Below, in pieces: positions 1 through 13,430 of a stretch of 64,000 nt of DNA. The stretch comes from Hetaerina americana (Eukaryota > Arthropoda > Insecta > Odonata > Calopterygidae). The stretch lies in the NCBI GenBank assembly GCA_022747635.1, contig JAKTNV010000009.1, forward strand, positions 28,311,622 to 28,375,621. Direction: 5' to 3'. The first letter of the stretch is position 1. The number at the start of each line of letters is the position of its first letter. Made by a program: the position numbers and the translations under genes. A model generated the notes under the pieces. That model was not told the origin of the DNA and searched no databases. It worked only from the letters and a program-made list of their open reading frames with translations.

Positions 1-389
1 CAGCTTTCACTAATCCCCTCTCTGTGATTCCCTGAAGATAAAACAGAGAAGCCGGCAACAAAGGCAAACTTACCCCACCCGCGTGTCTATCCCGCATCGG
101 TTGGAGACACACAGCATGATGGTTTAGTCGATATCCGTGTCCTCTGCGGAGTTCCAAGAGCATTTCCAGACCCACCAGAGTGAAAACTCACGAAAATCTG
201 CAATAGGCGAGAATCCAAACGTGAAATCGGAGCCATCGGGGTCTCAGGCTTACTAAGTGCTATTGTACAACTGTTTAAGGATCCGTCGTTAGCTTATCGG
301 CCTGCAAAAATCATAAAATGTAAAAAATGACTATAGTGCTCGGTACAATATTGCCTGTCTTTATTTGTTTTTTTTTTGTTTTCAAGCTT
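1..389. other. No gene seen
   Basis: I see no open frame with protein-like content and no recognisable repeat here. The stretch leads into the short T-rich segment that precedes the dispersed repeat beginning near 390. Confidence 0.5.
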
Positions 390-800
390 CTTCTTTCATC
401 CCTTGTCTCTCTCTGTGGGCCGGGGGAGCGGGAGCCCCTCACGCCTTCCGATGTCTATAGCGGTGTTATCACATTCCCTACCCGTGACTTTAAGGGCGGA
501 GATTATGATTTGCATGTCCATGTGACAGTTAATGTCCCCTTTTAAATCCTAATTTGCACGCCATTGGATATATTTTGACTACATTCGTAGGTACATGTAC
601 ATGTTAGTTGATAGTATATGTATTTTCATGCTGGTAAGTTAAAAAGGGTTTTGCAAGAACTTATACTATGTACGCCTCTGTGGGTGTAGGTATGCATGAC
701 TTTACTGTTTTTGAATGTGGTTTTTTCTCTTTTAAGGGTGGTGACCTAACAACCCCTGCCACCAGCCCCAGTGGCGGCTTGTGGGGTATTATGTAGATGC
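390..800 (+). repeat. Dispersed ~405 bp repeat ending in a conserved hairpin (type I)
   Basis: The last 66 bases (735-800) read GGTGGTGACCTAAC, then a CCCC-rich strand, a GGCGGCTTG strand and GGGGTATTATGTAGATG. The same ending occurs at 53923-53990 on the plus strand and, in reverse, at 14622-14680 and 57277-57335. The copy at 53.6-54.0 kb also shares a CCCT-GTC-CTCTC-G-GGG block about 400 bases upstream, so the whole unit is probably about 405 bp. I infer the 3' end of a non-LTR element or SINE whose tail is built on GTAGAT. A short open frame at 327-545 has no recognisable content and I do not treat it as a gene. Confidence 0.6.
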
Positions 801-3800
801 ACAAATCTAGAATATTTGTTAACAGCATTGAGAATGTAACAGATATAGCAAAAGGCAGTAGTTAAAGTTATGAGCAAGCTGCCTTGCTAGTTACAAAGGC
901 GTTAAGAAAGATAGTGAATCCCAGATTTTTTTTGGCATGTCTAAAAGGGCTCCAGCATAGCACAACGGGAGTAATTCATAAACCTAACCAAATATGAAGA
1001 CGAGAAAAATATTTTGTTGAGGAACTGAGATCAAGAGAAGAGGAGTTGAAGCAAAGAGTTGAAACTACCTCGACAATACTTCCCGACCGATAACTTAAAA
1101 CGTCACAATGCCATAACCATTCAAAATATGGGCTTAAGTGTTAAAATGGAATGTTTTTCCATACTACCATGCTGCGAACCGATTTTATCTTACGTGGATA
1201 ACGGAATAGGTAGGAACAATTAGTGATCGATTTTTACGTATCCTTAAACTTTTGACTACATTCCATTGTTTCTAAGGAACCTAGCACAATAAATAACTCT
1301 TTAGCACTAACGATTGAAAATTAAAGAACATTTCAAACATGCTCCCACGTCATTTCTCTTCTCCCAAAGAAAATTAGACTCAAGGGAAAAACGAGGTAGT
1401 GTAAGATTGTCACTCCAAAGTGAAATTGCGTCGATGAAGAGCCCAAGGCGAGCAAGCGTTTTTTCTGTAGAGACCATGATTGCTTGCATCTGTCCCAATT
1501 TTAATCGATTTTGAAATACCATATGAACGGGTATAGCTACTGGTTATGTGTAATAATATAAATTATTATATAAAAGGAAAAAATTAAAAAAGCTTTTAAT
1601 AGTCCATTCCCACTGCCGAAATAATATAAAAAATCATATTTATGTCGTAATTCATTCATACGTTCTTACAAAAAACTGTCATCATTAGCATTATAGCAAG
1701 AATAAACAGTCTCTTATTTCATCTCACACTTATCAACGTTACACACAGTGGTTCATACAATTTTGATAATGATATTATTATTTTTTTTGTTATTTTTATT
1801 ATTATTATTATTATTAGGTAATAGTACAGTAATTTTCAACTTTAGGATAGCATACTGACGATTTAATAGGCATAAAATACTGTTACGGTGCATATTACAC
1901 CATGAGTTTGAAACCATTTCAAATACTCAGAATATGATACTAGATGAGCAAAATGCTACACAAGCTGAAAATTAGTATGAAATAAAGTAAAGTTGAGCTG
2001 ATGCATTCCAAAGAGGCCATTACAAGACTCTTTAAATGTTTGCGTGATGAAAAATATTTTAAATGAATTTAGCTATGCAATAAAACCCTCTCAGGCAGAG
2101 AGATATGGTCATTTTAATTTCACAAACGATAGCTGTATGGGCAATTTACTTTACGATGCATGCTATAACTAGTTGTTATAAGGAAAAGTAATGAATGATT
2201 TCCTTGAATAGTTTGCCCCTATTGAAGGTAGGTGTAATTGTAAATGAAAATGAAAGAAAGTATTTAGCGTTGTATGAAAAGATAGACAGAGGTCTTTATT
2301 TGGGCAAAATTTAGACCAAATGGTCCCTTAAAAAAGAGATGATGGAGTGAAGATGTTTTATGTCAAATGAAGTTTTTATAGCTATCGATGAGTGAAGTCA
2401 TTCGAGACTTACAAAAAATTATTAATTTGAATTTCTGCTGCCAGCCATCAAATAAATTGGTCGTAGTTGGTATGTATGTTATGCTCATATTACACTTTAA
2501 GCAACCACAGAGACTTGTTTTGAGGGGTGCTACGTATTCTACCAACGAAGCCATAAAAGCAGACTCATAGCTGTAGACAGATCAGTTAATAGGGAATTAT
2601 ACCTGTCATTTCATCAACATATGACCACACTATATTGCCGATGGTAGATAGCTTCCAGTAGGTCGTATTCCGTGGCCCTTCAAATTTTTACTGTCATCCT
2701 CTGAGTGTGATGAAATGATCGAAAATTCTGCTTCGTATTCATGTAAGAGTTTAGAGCTATAATTACTTTCCTCTATTTAGATCTTCAGTGAGCTCAATAA
2801 TCCGAGTTATATTTCTGAGGGTTTTTCCCATCAGATTCCGATTAAGAGCCGTCGTTAAAATCAAAGTAGTCCATATGTATAGCCTGGAGATCTGAATATC
2901 GCTCTCGTCCTTACATATTGATTACAGAATATATGTGTCCATGTACACGGTAATTAATAAGTATGTGCAGTGCGCCAAATAAATAATGTTTTCTCTGCCA
3001 ATCACCTGATTACGCCATATTTTGAAACGATTTTCTTGCAACAATTTTATAATGAAGCAACAATAAAAACGGGGAAATTGGCAAGAAGTACGCCCGTAAC
3101 ACTGTTTTCTTGTGCTCGTTACTTGAAAAAGTTTCTGTGAAATCATGGTCCTTGCTCATTAGCGAATTTATCATTTGTCGAAGAGATGACGTAAATATGA
3201 TGAAGCTTGTCATAATATTCCATAATGGTAACACTCGCGATACATCTTGCTTTTTTTATAATAATCTATAGTTACATTATTACTTTACTATATATATTAT
3301 TATAATTTACTTATGCATAATTGTAATATTTATGAATTATATTGAAATTTATAAACTCTGAGTGGGATATTTGATGGTTGTTTATTGTAATGGTAAATGT
3401 GATAAGGAGTTATATGAAGTATGTAATGTATTTTGATTTGAGGAGATGAGTATTATGGAATACAGTAGATACTGTTACTATTTGAATTAGTAATTCACAT
3501 GTCCTTGAATGAATAACTATTTATTGGGTGACTCTGAAAAGCGGGGAGTTCCTTTCTGTGGCCTTGGTTTGAGGGATAGGAGACTGCTGGGAGTTCCCTT
3601 CAATCAACACATCTAGAATAATCTATGTACGCTGGGGAAAACTTCGCTTGAAATCAGACTGGGGGAGTTACGCCTCAGGAAGTGAGGTTTAAATTTAAAA
3701 TAAATAAAATCAAGCGAATTATTTTTATTTTCCTTGAACGTTGTAACTTAATGTCTTTAGTTTTTACTTATATTTGACTTAATTCTCTGATTGTTAAAGT

Positions 3801-4375
3801 TAGGTTTTAATTGCGATGTAATTGTTTTAATTAGCTTTTATAACTATTTCAGAGTCTAGGAATAGCCGCAGACATATTTCTTAATGATCCAGGTTAAGAT
3901 CTCAGAAGAGAAATATTTGCAACGTTTTTTTAAGTTAAAAAGTTTTGATTTTTAAAAATTTAAAGGGAATAGTAGGTCACTACCTGGGACTTTAACAATT
4001 GATAGGGATATCTTTAAGTTTTAGAATTGTAAATATCAATTTTCCATTATTAACTGCATGAACGATCCATAAAAGGTTATATTTGTATATATGTTTTTGG
4101 AGTAAATAGCAGATAGTTTTGTTGGTAAAATACGGTAATACTTTCTTAAATTTAAATTAAGACTAATTCAAAATTATTTTTGATGAATTTTATTAACTTA
4201 TTCAAACTATATTTATATTAATTTGAATTTTCATTTGATTCCGTAAAAATAATTTTAAATTAATTCATCTCAATTGAGTTGATTTCCTGAAAAACAAATT
4301 TCCCCAAGTCTGCTCGATATGACCTCCAAGCCGTGGACAATATCGATCAAATGCCACTTCAAAATCCCCCATCAT
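801..4375. other. Long AT-rich stretch without a gene
   Basis: Only short chance open frames occur. An (ATT)n run at about 1797-1816 followed by AGGTAAT resembles the 3' tip of the LINE family seen at 19.68 kb and may be all that remains of another antisense copy. Nothing else is recognised. Confidence 0.5.
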
Positions 4376-4515
4376 GGAGACTCGAACCCGGACCATAGAG
4401 GTTTTTCGGGTGTGAGAAGAAGTTGGAACGCTCTTGACGGGAAATAAAGGTCTCGAAAAGTTTAAGGAATCAAGGCCAAGGATTGTCGACCCACTAGGCC
4501 GTGGCTCACGAATGC
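4376..4515 (-). repeat. Possible tRNA-derived SINE head (degraded)
   Basis: On the minus strand, GGGTTCGAGTCTCC matches a polymerase III B box. It is preceded about 100 bases upstream by GCCTAGTGGGTCGA, a poor A box. The spacing is longer than in a tRNA, so an insertion or chance are both possible. No tail was identified. Confidence 0.3.
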
Positions 4516-6579
4516 AATTGCTGGTCTCTTCGCCCTGCTCCAAACTTGAGTCTCATTTTGGGGGCTTAATTATGCGCACTCCGCTCCGAGCTTAAAACTT
4601 CATCACCATGATGAAAAAGATAGAAGCTTCGAGGATTGGAGAAACGGGATAATTTGAAAAAAGTCGATAGAATTTCCCGATTCAACTTTCAAATCTTTGG
4701 TCGTCTTCCGCGAAAACTAAAAAAAAAACATTCCAGCCCCGTCGAAGAGGGATCATAAAAAGAACGTAGAGGAAAACTAAAGTCGGGACGAAGTAACACT
4801 AGGCATGATTATTTTCCCCCTTTCCTCCGAGTTTCAAGCAACGGCCTTTTTCTCTACATGGGACGGGATGTCGCAAAGCAGACGCACAGACAATGAAGAT
4901 GGCAGAGCGACTCTCTGAAACTTTGAAAAACAAATGTGAAATTCACCGCTGAATAAATGATTCATCAAAACGCATATGAAAAGACCTTTCTAAAAGCTTG
5001 AGCAGTGGTGATAAAATCCACGGAAAGGAGGAGTTGGACTGCAATGTAAGTTTGCCGTTGCACGGCATGAGAGAAGAATTAACGGACGAAGTGAATCACG
5101 GACACATAGTTTGAGCAACACCAGCAGAAGAAGTCGGGCGGAAAACCAACCCGCTAGCTAGATAATCAGTTGCATGTGCTAAGTTTCACCCTTGACTTAA
5201 CATTCCTCATGGAAAGTGGTTATTTCACGTAAACTAAATTAAATGATTGAGTCAAGTGCTTCGAAGATCACTTTAGCAATAAATTTACAACGAAAAAACA
5301 AACGAAGCAACATTTTACGTCAACAAAAAATTAAACCCGCGACATTTACATCACTTTTTCATACCCAGGATATTGGAAAATTACGAGGCAGACTAGTATT
5401 CAATTTGTTTTTACTCTACAGCGTGTCATATGGAAATATTTTAATTAATGCAGGCAAAAGCAGAAATTTTAAGCAGTAAAAAACGAAAAACGCTTGTGTA
5501 CCATTGAACTCCTTCCGCTGATATATCCCATACACTCTCACGATAATTATTATAACAAAAATAATTTGGCCTGGAAGTTCGTGTAAGTTGTCATTTGAGG
5601 AGAGTATTTGTTGAATGTAATTAACTTTATCCGCGCGTAAATGTTAATTAAAAACAAAAATCAAGTATAACAATTGAATCTTCATTTCAAACAAGCCTTC
5701 AATGGACCTTCCTCGTTTTCTAAATAAATGAAAAGTAGACGTATGCATGTGTTTGAAATCAATAAAATTATCCTCTCTTAGAGCAAGACTAACAACTCCA
5801 TACACTTCATTCCTTGTCAATGTATGTATATACAAAAGGTAATATAATTTTTACAATAATCTAACATATAAAAAATACATGGACATATCCTTGTAATATT
5901 ATTAGTCTTTGTTGGTCTATCTCCACCGTACTATTTGAGTGGACGCAGGGTGAACAGCGATGAATTTCTAAAACTTGAGTACTAAGAACAATTTATGATA
6001 CAATGACCCCTTCTTCAATTTAACATACATTATAGCTCTTCATTTAATACAACATGTCCATCTTTTTCTTCGTCTACCTCAACTAGCATTTTCATCTCTA
6101 TTAAAGAAGTAATTTATCCAACATTTCATTACCAATCAAAAATACATTTCCTGCCTCAAAATTTCTGTCAACAACCGGACGAATCCTGGTGTTATTAGAT
6201 TCTGGAACTGGGAGTTAAATTTTAACTTATAGGATCGATTGACTGATGAAAGTCACACATTCAATAGTTAAGCTTCCTTGTTTTTTTGAGTAACTTCAAA
6301 CTTTTCCAAAGCATTTTACATTCCGTCTTTAGCATATACATATACGGTATGTACACGTAGATATAGTACGTATATCTAGAAGGAGAGAAAAATATGTGCT
6401 TTCTCCTTTTACACCCTAAAAAATTAGCATTATTAAATAATTATTACATCTCGTAAAAACAGAATTGGTTTCTCGTAACGCAGTATGGTAGAAGAGTTAT
6501 TCCCAGAGATTAAATATAAAATTAACTCGATTTAATGAAGCCTTGGTCCAGCAAGAAAAGAATCTAAATTAAAATCACA
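4516..6579. other. No gene seen
   Basis: AT-rich sequence with several (A)n runs and short frames such as 5243-5479, whose translation is low in complexity and resembles no family I know. No repeat is recognised. Confidence 0.5.
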
Positions 6580-7480
6580 GACTATGGCAAGGACGTACGC
6601 TCATTCCCTTAATATTCAATGCCTACGCATAGAATAAATAAATCAAAGGTAGCGGGAGAGTCTGTGGAAAAAATATATTAAATTTTTCTTATGATAATGC
6701 TGCTATGGTAGTGGAGAGATATATTTAAAAATTAGAAAAATAATGAAAAAAATAGATAATGGATTGCAGAAGAAGAGTTTAAGGTAAAATGGATAAAAAT
6801 TTGTGGCTTGAATCCAAGAAAAAGCGATACAAATCTGTTACTAGAAAGAGAATCAGTAACAGCGGAAGAGGAAGGGAAGAAATATTAAATTAGTTAGATA
6901 CTCTAATAGGCGAAAGAATATTCTGCTCTGGGCAATCTTCCTGAGAATATGTTTATTAACAGCCAGCAACATGGGTGGAAGGTAGGAGACACTTCATATC
7001 TATGTATCCGTAGCGAGTCGTAAACAAAAAACAGCAGCAAAATAAGAATTTAAAGTATTGGAAGAGAGCTGCTACAGAACAGTTTGAAGATCAAAAGTGC
7101 AGATCGAACAGCTCAAGATGAGAATCTAGCAAGGGCTCTGTATGAAGGAATTCCAATGAAAAGAACGGGGATGAGGAAAATGTTTTTATATTTATTGGAC
7201 TCGTTTTGAAATAGGAAGGCAAGAGGAAGTCGTCAAGGAGAGTATGACCCAATATTGAATTTCGGAAGCAGACTTACACAGGCATTTTATTTTATTGGAA
7301 TTTTTTGAGACTCGACGAGGAGAGGGTGAGGAAGACCCCTTGGAATGGCGCATGGAGTGAAAAATGACAAGACTTCAAAGAGAAGAAATATGTGAGCAAC
7401 AAAGAGGTTAGATGGCATTCAAGTTGAGTGGAGAGCTTTGCCATGACATACCCTAGGATTTATGACCTCTGATGATGATG
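6580..7480 (+). pseudogene. Degraded LINE reverse-transcriptase fragment
   Basis: Conceptual translation across several stops and frame changes gives GRTLIPLIFNAYA, then about 25 residues later FSYDNAAMVVER. These sit where non-LTR reverse transcriptases have the SP-LFN-Y motif and the catalytic YADD box; here YADD has become YDNA, so the enzyme would be dead. The fragment ends near 7480 with SGELCHDIP or VESFAMTYPRIYDL depending on frame, resembling the eroded C-terminus of the same LINE class. It is probably related to the LINE at 57.9-58.8 kb. Badly decayed, so the family call is tentative. Confidence 0.4.
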
Positions 7481-8998
7481 AGAACAAAAAATACGTCTAC
7501 AGGGAAACCTTCTCAATATTTTTAAACGGTCTATGTAACTCAAAAAGCTTATTGGATAGCGTGAACGCAAAAATTAAAATCCATGGAAAATATGTTGCAA
7601 CAGTACTCATTGGAAAACAAAAATTTGGGAAAGGTATTTCTCCACCAGGTATGCACGCTAAATTGAATTTTATGTTATAAAGAACACATCAAATATCTCA
7701 AAATTGACTTAATTTTCCCTTTTGCTGATAACTCGAATAAAAAAGGGGCACTTCAATATTTTTTTCTTTTATTTGGGTAATACAATCGCATGATTTTAGG
7801 GTTTTTATGTTTTTTTATGGCTGTAATAGGGATCTATTAAATACGAAATTAGAAATAAACGCAAGTGAGAGGAAAAATGGAAGAAATCAAGAGCGGAGGT
7901 GTTATTTAGATATACATGAACCAAATAATGAAAACAACCACCGTATTATGTTATTTATTATCCTCATTTGCCTTAATGGAAAATTAATTATTTAGCATGA
8001 TTAATTACATGAAAAAATTTAGCCAACTTTTGAAAAGTGCATTGTAGAATGGAAAATGTAATGAAGGTTGAGAAGGAAAAGATGGATCATTGATATTAAT
8101 GTGCAATAAACCAATACTTTTCCAGTCTCAGAGTGGCGATGATCAATCTCACAGCCTAAATAGATTTGACATTATGTATTCAGAGAAGAAAATATACTCT
8201 TTTGAGGTAAATTCTGCCTTTTAAGAGACTAAAACTACAGAGATCATTAGGTAAAAGACACAGAAGAATTGAATCAATTACTTCATGTGGGATAACACAA
8301 TTGTCTTCATTCTGTCCTAACCATGGGTCAGTAGTACCAAAAGTAGTAATGATAGGTACCGAAGAGTAACAATTAGAGGCAACTACACTTAGAAATTTAT
8401 AACCTAACGGGCAATCGAAATTTTACAAGGATAGTGATTCCAACAATATCGCCGGATTACCTTCCTCGGATAAAACACAAGGGATATAATCCCGAATTGG
8501 TACATAAAGATGCCCGTTTTTCAGTCCTGTAATTCATGATACAAAAAACAATTAAGGTTTACCATAGGAAAACGTTTTTGCTCCATAAAACACGTTGGCC
8601 TTTGCTGTTTCCTTTTAATTCCACGTAATGCCTTAAATTCATGATCCATGGTACTTATTTCCGTCAAAAGTACTTGGGAAAATGAATTTTTTTAAAGAAG
8701 TTACCTGAAGATGTTACGCTGTAACAAAACATAGATCGTAATAAAAAAAACTCTATGTGGAAAAGCAAAATATCTTCTTTCGTCATGAAGAATTTCCACC
8801 ATGTTGCGTCTAAAACTTTCACTAACGTTCTAACTTATAATTATTATAAAAAAACTTTTTTATCATAATGCGCCATTTACATAAAATACAATCCATCACA
8901 ATAATGCCACATTCGTGATAAAATAATCATAGCCGTCGCTCTACCTCAGACGCCTCCAGTTCTTTTTTATCTGTTCCGTTGTATGTGAATTTTTCGTA
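7481..8998. other. No gene seen; one AT hairpin
   Basis: AT-rich sequence. Positions 8840-8869 form a near-perfect hairpin: ATTATTATAAAAAAA against TTTTTTATCATAAT with a single base between the arms. No coding signal is seen. Confidence 0.5.
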
Positions 8999-9053
8999 AT
9001 GCTTCTTTATTTACGTGTTTATAATGATTCTTCTATTTACGTGTTTATCAATG
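8999..9053 (+). repeat. Local tandem duplication at a mariner 5' edge
   Basis: Two imperfect ~27 bp units, each containing CTTC-TATTTACGTGTTTAT, lie side by side just before the mariner start codon at 9050. They look like replication slippage after insertion. Confidence 0.6.
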
Positions 9054-10075
9054 TTTAAGAAAACTGAAAAATCCGCCACTCGTAACGTTAGGCCGCAGTG
9101 ATCAGATTGCTAAATGCGAGAGATGCGTGACCACGTGACATTCACCGTCAATCAAAGGAGGTTTAAGAAGAGTCGTATTCAGGAGTCGTCTGTTCGGCGC
9201 TGGTGTCCAAAATGCATTTTGGGGAGAAAGAACATCCATGATGACGAGCGTTCGGCACGCCCGTCTGTAATGACAGACAAACTGCGGAGTTCAGTTGAGT
9301 CATAAAGAACGATCGGTACGTTACCCTTGAAATAAGTGAACAGTTCCCTGATGTTTCTCGCACATGTATTCATGAAATTGCCATAGGCTATCTGAAGCAT
9401 AGGAAAATTCGTGCATGATGCGTCCCTCGCATGCTTATTGACGAGCATAAAAAGAAGCGTGCGGGTGCAGCTTTGAATTTTCTGGAGCGTCATTCTAATA
9501 AAGAAGACTCTCTTGGTTGTCATTGTCACTGGAGACAAAACATGGATTCATTATGAAAGACCTGAGATTAAATGGCAATCAATGGAGTTGCATCTCGCTC
9601 ATTTACCAACCGAACCGAAAAATTCAAGACGGCAGCGTCTACCCGGAAACTCACGGCATCCATTTTCGGGAATCGACGAGGTGTCCTGCTCATTGATTGC
9701 ATGCCCCGTGGAGCCGATATCAATGTTGATGAACACTTAGCAACATTAAAGAAACAACAGCGAGAGCGATCCAAAATCGACGTCGAGGTATGTTGTCATT
9801 CTCCCCCACGACAGTGCCTCATACGGCTGGGGGAACAAAAACACAGATGGGAAATTTTTAATCATCCACCGCACACCCCTGACTTCACTCCTTCAGATAT
9901 TAATTTCTTTATATAACTAAAGGACTTTTTAGCATGATCGAAATTACAAAGTGATGAAGAACTAAAAGGAGTGACTACTTTTCTCAATGGACTGGAGGAA
10001 GAGGAATATGAAACTGGAATACAAACTCGTCAAACTTTAAGGCTAATGTATTAATTTGCATGGTGACTCGCACTT
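9050..10075 (+). pseudogene. Mariner-like transposase pseudogene, full-length but decayed
   Basis: The translation begins at ATG 9050 with MFKKTEKSATRNVR and continues in pieces: SSVRRWCPKC, HDDERSARPSVMTD (helix-turn-helix linker region), VTGDKTWIHYERPE (first catalytic aspartate block, with GDE changed to GDK), FGNRRGVLLIDCMPRG, WEIFNHPPHTPDFTPSDINFF (third catalytic aspartate block) and a C-terminal NLHGD. The middle block with the second aspartate (usual HDNARPH) reads only as HDSASY. At least three frame changes and several stops make it non-functional. It belongs to the same subfamily as the internally deleted element at 61.06 kb, with which it aligns from the start codon onward. Terminal inverted repeats were not found, so it is an old copy. 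Confidence 0.85.
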
Positions 10076-11574
10076 GTCTGCAGCCGTAATCTCTTCTTCA
10101 TTATCGCGAAATAAACGTTGACCAACGAGGAAACTTTTTAGTTTTCGGAAGAGGTGGAAGTCAGTGAATGAGTGAAATCAGGAGAGCAGGGTGAATGTTC
10201 CAGCACTTTATAGTGCAAATCCCTCAATATTCCCATCATCAGATCACAGGCGCCATGACCTACCCGCCTTCTTCGCCTAATCTAGAGCTACTGTTATTTA
10301 GATTCTGGTTTGTAACGGCAAATCCATGATTCGTCCTTTAACGCATATCGACGCAGAAAAACACTTTTGTTTTTGTAAAGCATTTCAAGCACTGTTTGGT
10401 ACTTTAATGAATTCCAGTCGTCATTAAACCTTCTTTTACGAAGGTTTTCATCACCATACGATACTCATTTTTTTCTATTTCTAACGATACTCGCACCGCG
10501 ACTGATTCAAATCGCTGTCTACTGCGAACTAGTGGATGGAACGGCTCGCAATTTCACACGGCGTCAACTCACAATTGTGCCAAAAGGAGAGAGAAAAATC
10601 ATGCGAGTAGTAATGCCATCTATAGTCAATGCCGAAAACATTGCAGACCACTCTCGTAGTATTTTTTTGCTAATCCGGAGTCCATTGGTTCGATTCCCGC
10701 ATTTTCAGGCAGCCAGGCCTAGGGTTTTTTCGATGCTCCGTATAATGTAATTACATGTTTACAATCCAATACAAAGATCTAAACGTGATTACTATCAGTT
10801 TAACGCAAAAAAATTTAATAAGAGCAAAGCCAAACCGCCGAGGTAATGCTTTATGAAGCTCCCAAACGATCTTTATGGGTCACTTGCGCCACAAGCGATT
10901 GCTGCGCGTGAATTACTCCAATTTCCCTCGCCTTAACAAAGCCGTTTGAATTCGCCCGAGCGCTTGGTTAGTAGGCTTCCGTGGCAAGATTATAAAACGG
11001 AGAAATGAGGAAAGTGTGAACAAATGTCTTTCGGAGCATTGCGTCTCCCCTCTGTTACTCCTTTTTAATATCCGGAGGAAAAGACTTTGTAAAACAATTA
11101 ACTGCGATGACGGACGGCAATTTCCGGAGTCCTCCAACCAGGGGAAGGGGGAATTCAAATGACCTCCACGCACCCTTCATTTCCCATTCAATCTCACTCG
11201 ACCACATGAGAGTTACGGCAGGCGTGATCACAGCAAAAGTTACTTTCTTATTTTAGGAGTAACTAGAAAGTAAACCATCAGTTCACTTGTATTATTTCGT
11301 TTATTTACTTTAGCATACTACGTCTTCCATTCAATACCAAAAGAGTTGGGCACTTAAAATATTTGGAAGGGAGAAATGCGTATTTGGTACGAATAGTTCA
11401 AATAATATGTGAAATCTCAGACATAATTATAGTACACACAAGGCTGAAGGTCATATGAAGTATGCTCAATCATACCTTCGGCAACCCTGAGTAATAAAAA
11501 TTTAGCAAGTACTAATAAATCGAAGCAAGTATTGGTCATTATCTATATTTGTACATTAATTTGTATTTTAGTAT
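10076..11574. other. No gene; one B-box-like site
   Basis: At 10689-10699 the plus strand reads GGTTCGATTCC, a perfect match to a polymerase III B box, but no convincing A box precedes it, so I do not call a tRNA or SINE. The rest (10076-10640 and 10720-11574) contains no recognised gene. Confidence 0.4.
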
Positions 11575-11860
11575 AAAAGGCTTTGGATGGAAACACAGAG
11601 TAATTGCCTCCATATTTCTAAGTCTCTACTGATAAGACAACCTTACACCCTACACACTTCAGTAAACCTTTCTTTGAAGTCGCATATAGTATACCTCCCT
11701 TAATTCCGTCCAATATTCATATCCTTTTCCTCTTTCTGCCTCATTTTTCTAATCCGCTCTCCTTCATCACAGCCTTAAAATTTCATCCCCAACCAAAATC
11801 CTCTGCATCCAACTTTCCTACCTCCTATGGACGGCTCCCAATAGCGTTTTCTCCTCTCTC
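11575..11860 (-). repeat. 3' end of a non-LTR LINE (antisense)
   Basis: The segment matches the element at 19.68-19.97 kb in order: GGCTTTGGATGGA-ACACAG, then a CTAA-AAGACAACCTTACACCCTACAC block, then a pyrimidine-rich part ending CTCTCCTTCATCACAGCCTTAAAATTTCATC. Read on the minus strand the pyrimidine-rich part is the eroded end of a LINE reverse transcriptase (the ..LKTVIEGK..GK.G.GR.RI.ML.. region). Frames are destroyed. This is the 3'-terminal remnant of a 5'-truncated insertion. Confidence 0.6.
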
Positions 11861-13289
11861 ATTAACTATAATCGATTTAAGAATTATTTGAAGACAAAAT
11901 GATTATTTTCCATTTATAATAACTCTGTAATTATTATCGCGAAGGCGAGTCTGGGGCTCCACGTATGGTTATACATTAAGGAATAGGACGGTGGAGAGTC
12001 GCATACCGCTATACCGCTTGTCTCTCCCCGGAGACACGTTGTAACCAAAAAATCACAAAGCTTTGGCAAAAATGAGTTTCCATAACCACCCAGTTAGTCA
12101 GGAGAAGAACAATTTACACACTATCTCGGCGTATAGTAATAAACACAATAAAAAAATTAGTTAAATCATTAATTGTCCTTTTATCAGTTACCTAGCAAGG
12201 GCTGAGCATAAGAATGATGCCGTGATAAGGTAACTAATATAGCATTCTCGCAGATTTTGTTTACAAATATCGAAAATAGCAAAAAAATGCAAATAATTGA
12301 ATATTTTTTATTCAAGAGGTATGGAAAGGTAATAAAATCCACTACTGAGAAGTATATAATATATTTACCTAAATTTGTACTATTTGAGCGAACATACTAT
12401 ATTCCTACCCAATGGGTAATTTTAGGTGATATGGAAGACTTACTACTCCCTTTAAGGGTTTATTGAGGCATATTCCTTCTAAATCTCGTTCCATGTATTG
12501 AATAATTAAGTTGTATTGAGCTCTTTTAACCACTCGTCAGTAGCATACCTGTATATCATTTCGTACAAAATATACTATTAGAGCAAAAGTCTCTTTTGAC
12601 TTACAATTCAAAATAAGCTATAAAATCGCCTACTCGGTTAACACGATATCCCTAGCTGAAAATGTTTTTTATATTTCATGAACATTATATGGTTTAATAC
12701 GCTTTTTGATATTGATTCCTAATCCCAATTTTCTCAATATGGATCATCTGGTAAAACGTACCTTAATGTATTCAGGAGGAAAATATGAGCGTTTTATTAC
12801 AATCGCTGGGGTCTGAAAATATCGTTGAGCTGTGTCGCCATCTTGGTTCACTTCCTTTATTACAAGGGTCGACATTCTCTCGTCAATCCAATTTCCTCTC
12901 GAAACCGTTTTTGGAGCGGGGATTTTTTGCCTTCCCTTCCCTTATCGTTCCTTCCGGCGTACTTTTCTGCCATTTTCTTTGTCCGAAAGGATCTAGATAT
13001 GGATGAAACATTCAAATGACCTTATCCCTGCGTTATGTGCTAACAGGCTTTATATTCCTTTGTGCTGTGCTCTTCATATCGCTGTCCTCTGTTACGGGAA
13101 TTGGTTGAACTCCTAAGATTTTCTATCATTTTCCGTGAAAGGACAAGTAAAATAGAAATGATTATCAAGAGTAGTCTAAAAGCGTGGGTAAGTTTCCGAT
13201 GACTCCACTATCTACTAAGCACTGTTATATTTTCAACCTCCACCTAATACGACATAAATTCTCTAAAAAGCAGGATCAAATTATCCATT
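11861..13289. other. No gene seen
   Basis: Several frames of 60-73 codons occur (12257-12466, 12785-13006) but their translations have no domain, and no splice context supports them. No repeat is recognised. Confidence 0.4.
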
Positions 13290-13430
13290 CTTCAACTCCA
13301 CGATTTCCTGCCTCCCTCCCTTTGTCGAGCATGCTTATTCTTTTCTTTCCGCTACCTGCCCTACTTCCTACACACTCTCCCCTTTATCCTGTCTTCAACA
13401 TTTAATTGCCGCTCATTTTGTCTTTCACAA
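13290..13430 (-). repeat. LINE 3' coding remnant (antisense)
   Basis: Pyrimidine-rich segment with CTACACACTCTCCCCTTTATCCTGTCTTCAACATTT in two parts (13367-13402), matching the corresponding stretch of the copy at 19.8-19.95 kb. It is a shorter, more decayed copy of the same LINE end. Confidence 0.5.
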
